From positions 310,001 to 374,000 of the forward strand of contig NZ_QXTF01000002.1 in the NCBI RefSeq assembly GCF_003583725.1: a stretch of 64,000 nucleotides of DNA, written 5' to 3'. This DNA comes from Sphingomonas edaphi. Its GTDB lineage: Bacteria; Pseudomonadota; Alphaproteobacteria; Sphingomonadales; Sphingomonadaceae. The translations under genes and the position numbers were made by a program. Below the pieces are notes generated by a model. It saw only the letters and a program-made list of their open reading frames with translations. It did no database searches and was not told the origin of the DNA. Numbering within the stretch: position 1 is the first letter of the stretch; the number at the start of each line of letters is the position of its first letter. This document shows positions 61,131 to 64,000 of this stretch, piece after piece.

Positions 61131-61562
61131 ATGCTGTTCGGGAAGCGCGAGCGTGTCGTCAACAAAATCCTCATAGTCGAGGATGAGCCCCTGACTGCGT
61201 TCGACAATGAAACGATGATCGCCGACGCAGGCTATGAAGTAGTCGCGACCCACGATCGATTTGCCGACGCCGTTGCTACACTGGACCGTGAGAGGGTCGA
61301 CCTCATCCTCTGCGACGTGCGTTTGACGGGCGAGCGGTCGGGCATCGACCTTGCGCAGGTCGCCAAGAATCGGGGCATCCCCGTCCTGTTCGCGACCGGG
61401 CTACCCCCGGAAAATGCCTCAGACCTGGTGCTGGGCTGTTTGCTGAAGCCCTACAATGACCGGACGCTCAAGGCTGCGTTGAGAGCGGTCGACCAGCATC
61501 TGGCTGGCGAGAAAACCAAGCCACCCAAGGGTCTCACCCTCTACGGCCTTAACGACGCCTAA
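61131..61562 (+). CDS. Single-domain response regulator
   Basis: A 143-residue stand-alone receiver. The acidic pair lies in ILIVEDEP near residue 14, the phospho-acceptor is D62 in VDLILCDVRLTGERSG, followed by FATGLPP (T near 93) and LKPYND with the conserved lysine. There is no output domain and no kinase gene beside it. It is similar in style to the receiver at 53139-53495 (FATG and KPYN motifs), so it may share the HWE-type phosphorelay. Its 3' end overlaps the Rieske oxygenase gene by four bases, convergent. Confidence 0.88.
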   Translation: MLFGKRERVVNKILIVEDEPLTAFDNETMIADAGYEVVATHDRFADAVATLDRERVDLILCDVRLTGERSGIDLAQVAKNRGIPVLFATGLPPENASDLVLGCLLKPYNDRTLKAALRAVDQHLAGEKTKPPKGLTLYGLNDA

Positions 61563-62698
61563 AGCGCCGCTTCAACCTTGCGATGGAATTCGGCGATCCC
61601 GTTTTCCAACTTGCCCAGTACAACCTTTTCGATTTCACCAGACTCCAGGCCGCGATGGCAAAGCGCGGCCGCGTGGAAATCTTCAGCGCCAAAGGTCCCA
61701 CCGTCCAGCAGGTCCCAACTCCGCTGCCAATGCGCCTCCGCCTCATTGGTGGCAGGCTTTTCCGGGATTAGCATCACGTCCTCCACCAAGGTGCGGCCGA
61801 CCGTTTGCGGCATGGCGATCAACAGATTGATGTAATCGGGACTGACAATGATCACCGACGCCGGGAAAAGCTGGTAGGTGTAGGTTACCGCCTTGCGCAG
61901 TTGCGCCCAGTCATCGCGATCGAGTTCGGCCAGATAGTCGGACCGGCCAACCGCGGCGCGCTGGTGGCGGCCGATTGAGTCGGCGGTAGTGATGCCGTCC
62001 GCGAAGAAACTCGCGATGGTCGCCGCGTGCAGCCGCTGGACATGATAGCTTTCAAGGAAGGCGTCGATGATCAGCTTCCAGTTGGCGGCAACATCATGGG
62101 TCTTGCGGCGATACAGGTACAGGTCGCCAAGTCCGAACGCGTCGAGATCGTCCTTGAGTGCGATCGCATCGGTAAAATCCGCGCCCTCATCTTTAGCCCA
62201 CCAGATCAGGCCGCCCGCCTCGACGCAGGGAAACTCGCGAAGACCGTTCCGGCCCTTGTCGAAATCGGGGAAGCAATCGTTCCGCGGTATGCCGGTAAGC
62301 TCGCCGTCCGGCTTGTATGCCCAAGCATGATAGGGGCAAATGATCCGCTTCGCCGGCACGACTTCATGGCTGTCGAGCAACCGCGTACCGCGATGGCGGC
62401 ACACATTGGCGAAAACATGGGCTTTCCCGTCAATGTCGCGCGACAGGATCAGTGGCGTTCCATAATCGTCGTGCGCGACGGCTTGGTTGCGGTCGGGCAG
62501 CAGGGCCGACGGCCCAAGTAGGTGCGGGACATGATCGAAAATCCGGCGCTTCTCGGTCTCGAATCGTGCCTCGTCCACGTAGACGGATGCGCTTAGCGTT
62601 TCGACATGGTCGCCCATGTGAGCCTCGCCCCTCGCTAGCGCCTCGGCCAGTGCACGTTGGCCGGGGGTAGGGCGGCGGGGAGTTACGGGCATGTCCAT
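61559..62698 (-). CDS. Rieske non-haem iron oxygenase, large subunit
   Basis: An aromatic-ring-hydroxylating-type oxygenase of about 379 residues. The Rieske [2Fe-2S] ligands are C100 and H102 (CRHRGTRLLDS) and C121 and H124 (IICPYHAWAYKPDGEL). The mononuclear iron site shows as NWKLIIDAFLESYHVQRLH, with H219 and H224, and a later aspartate. It lacks a neighbouring small subunit, ferredoxin or reductase, so it probably borrows a general electron-transfer chain. Candidate substrates include aromatic acids, choline/carnitine-like amines or sterol-like compounds. The start is uncertain: ATG at 62698 or 62692. Confidence 0.88.
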   Translation of the reverse strand: MDMPVTPRRPTPGQRALAEALARGEAHMGDHVETLSASVYVDEARFETEKRRIFDHVPHLLGPSALLPDRNQAVAHDDYGTPLILSRDIDGKAHVFANVCRHRGTRLLDSHEVVPAKRIICPYHAWAYKPDGELTGIPRNDCFPDFDKGRNGLREFPCVEAGGLIWWAKDEGADFTDAIALKDDLDAFGLGDLYLYRRKTHDVAANWKLIIDAFLESYHVQRLHAATIASFFADGITTADSIGRHQRAAVGRSDYLAELDRDDWAQLRKAVTYTYQLFPASVIIVSPDYINLLIAMPQTVGRTLVEDVMLIPEKPATNEAEAHWQRSWDLLDGGTFGAEDFHAAALCHRGLESGEIEKVVLGKLENGIAEFHRKVEAAL

Positions 62699-62835
62699 CG
62701 AACCAATGCTGCGCCAAGTTATTAATCGTTGCAAGGACGAACTGAATTCGTTGAGCATCTGGAGAATAACGCTACCCCTTTCGCGAAACGCCGGTGCTGC
62801 TACGCTTGCCCAAACAAGGCGGGGAGAATCCACAA

Positions 62836-64000
62836 GTGAGCGAAGCTGCTACGGCGAGCGACGATCGGACCATCAGTTGGTGGGAAGGGCTACGGCCATA
62901 TTTCGAGAAGGCCCCGATCGCGGCGTTCTTCGTCGGTGTATCGTCCGGTTTCCCTTACGCCATGATCGGGGCGACGCTGACCACGCGGCTGGCGCAGGAT
63001 GGCATCGAAAAGTCGACCGTCACGACATTCGCGCTGGCGTTCCTCGTCTATAACCTTAAATTTCTATGGGCGTGGATTGTTGACGGTGTTCACCTGCCGA
63101 TCCTTGGGCGCTTGGGCCAACGCGTTTCATGGCTGATATTCTCGGGACTGCTGGTCATGGCGGCGGTCGCCAATCTGGCATTCCAAGATGCGTCGGCAAG
63201 CATTTACCAGATGGCGATCGCGGCGGTGCTGGTCGGCGTCGCGGGCGCCACCTTTGATATCGTGATTGACGCCTACCGCATCGAGTTGCTCGAGCCGCGC
63301 CAGCTCGGCGTTGGATCTGGCATGTCGCAATATGGTTGGCGCATCGGCTCGGTCGCCGCCGGCGCGCTCGCTCTGGTTCTCGCTGCGCGGGTGGGCTGGG
63401 AAATCGCTTACCTGGCTTGCGCCATGTTCGCGTTGCCGGCGATGCTCACGGGCCTCATAGTTGGTGAACCCAAACGGCATCGAGAGCCCACGGAAAAGCG
63501 CGGCTTGGCGGAAGCGGCAGTCGCTATTTGGGGGCCGTTCGCGGAGTTCTTCAAGCGCCGGGGCGCCTTTCTGGTCCTGCTGTTCATCCTGCTTCACAAG
63601 ATCGGCGACACGCTCGGCCAGCTCGTGCTGCGACTGCTTCTCGACGACATGGGCTACACCAACGACGAGATCGCGATCTGGGACGTCGGTGTGGGTTTCT
63701 GGGCTTATCTGATCGGCATCTTCGTCGGTGGTGTCCTGTACGCCAAGATCGGCATGAAGCGCTCGGTCCTCATTAGTCTTATCCTGATGGGCGTCTCCAA
63801 CGCCACGTTCGCGATTCTGGCGATGGGAGCGAAGTCGAACCCTGCGCTTGCGGCCTGTATCGGCTTTGAGAATTTTGCCAGCGGCATCGGGGGTGTCGTT
63901 GTCGTCGCCTACTTCTCTGCACTGTGCAATTTGCAGTTCACCGCATCGCAATATGCACTGATTTCAGCTGCCGCGAGCATTGTGGGCCGGGTCCTGACGG
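62836..64000 (+). CDS. AmpG-like MFS permease (runs off the right edge)
   Basis: A membrane protein open to the window end, 388 codons visible. It starts with GTG at 62836 behind GGGGAG (nine bases). Several hydrophobic helices are visible, and the AmpG signature ATFDIVIDAYRIELLEPRQ lies near residue 140, with GSGMSQYGWRIGSVAAGAL after it. AmpG carries anhydromuropeptides from periplasm to cytoplasm for cell-wall recycling; some alphaproteobacterial relatives carry other solutes. A middle loop (EPKRHREPTEKRG) separates the two halves of six helices. The end lies beyond the window. Confidence 0.85.
   Translation, partial: MSEAATASDDRTISWWEGLRPYFEKAPIAAFFVGVSSGFPYAMIGATLTTRLAQDGIEKSTVTTFALAFLVYNLKFLWAWIVDGVHLPILGRLGQRVSWLIFSGLLVMAAVANLAFQDASASIYQMAIAAVLVGVAGATFDIVIDAYRIELLEPRQLGVGSGMSQYGWRIGSVAAGALALVLAARVGWEIAYLACAMFALPAMLTGLIVGEPKRHREPTEKRGLAEAAVAIWGPFAEFFKRRGAFLVLLFILLHKIGDTLGQLVLRLLLDDMGYTNDEIAIWDVGVGFWAYLIGIFVGGVLYAKIGMKRSVLISLILMGVSNATFAILAMGAKSNPALAACIGFENFASGIGGVVVVAYFSALCNLQFTASQYALISAAASIVGRVLT

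Overview
The window looks like chromosome from a high-GC alphaproteobacterium, most likely of the Sphingomonadales. The assignment rests on recognised families and gene order, not on a database search. Supporting signs are the block plsC-miaB-phoH-ybeY-corC-lnt-metK next to fur and a MucR/Ros regulator, a PopZ-type polar organiser, a class I PHA synthase, a Fur without the CxxC metal motif, an outer-membrane protein with a proline-rich tail carrying a CPDGS motif, and curli genes of the alphaproteobacterial (CsgH) kind. No insertion sequence, prophage, integrase or CRISPR array was seen. Genes are tightly packed, with many 1-4 base overlaps.

Bases 1-19555 lie entirely on the minus strand. They hold fur, the plsC-to-metK housekeeping block, mucR, tsaB-rimI, an NfuA-type Fe-S carrier and a valine catabolic operon (acyl-CoA dehydrogenase, PHA synthase, 3-hydroxyisobutyryl-CoA hydrolase, enoyl-CoA hydratase, mmsB). 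Upstream of that operon are two related lipoproteins and mmsA. Bases 19635-27022 carry an M28 peptidase, rnr, a flavin reductase, a YegP-like protein, dcd, dnaB and an unknown gene overlapping dnaB. Bases 27019-32988 carry chrA, astD, selO, an alpha/beta hydrolase and a copper-delivery pair (Sco1 and PCu(A)C).

Bases 32989-34451 are an AT-rich block with a degraded curli locus: a frameshifted, truncated csgF, a terminator, a small ORF and an intact csgH-like gene. tRNA-Cys, pcm, a tolC-like gene, popZ, an S9 peptidase, valS, a lipid kinase, hemB, an amino-acid permease and an acetyltransferase follow. Bases 45801-49064 hold tRNA-Arg, the outer-membrane protein and several small sphingomonad-type genes.

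Bases 49145-54924 form one minus-strand run: an HWE histidine kinase, a lone receiver protein, rppH, an M20 amidohydrolase, astA and astB. With astD about 20 kb away this covers part of the arginine succinyltransferase pathway, and the M20 enzyme may replace the missing AstE. Bases 55224-64000 hold mreB, a 2-oxoacid:ferredoxin oxidoreductase operon with a 28-residue membrane microprotein translationally coupled between its two subunits, a lysine/alanine-rich protein, rsmD, rluB, a second lone receiver, a Rieske oxygenase and a partial AmpG-like permease.

The strongest leads for new biology are the korA-microprotein-korB arrangement, the decaying curli locus, the PHA synthase inside the valine operon, and the M20 enzyme in the ast cluster.
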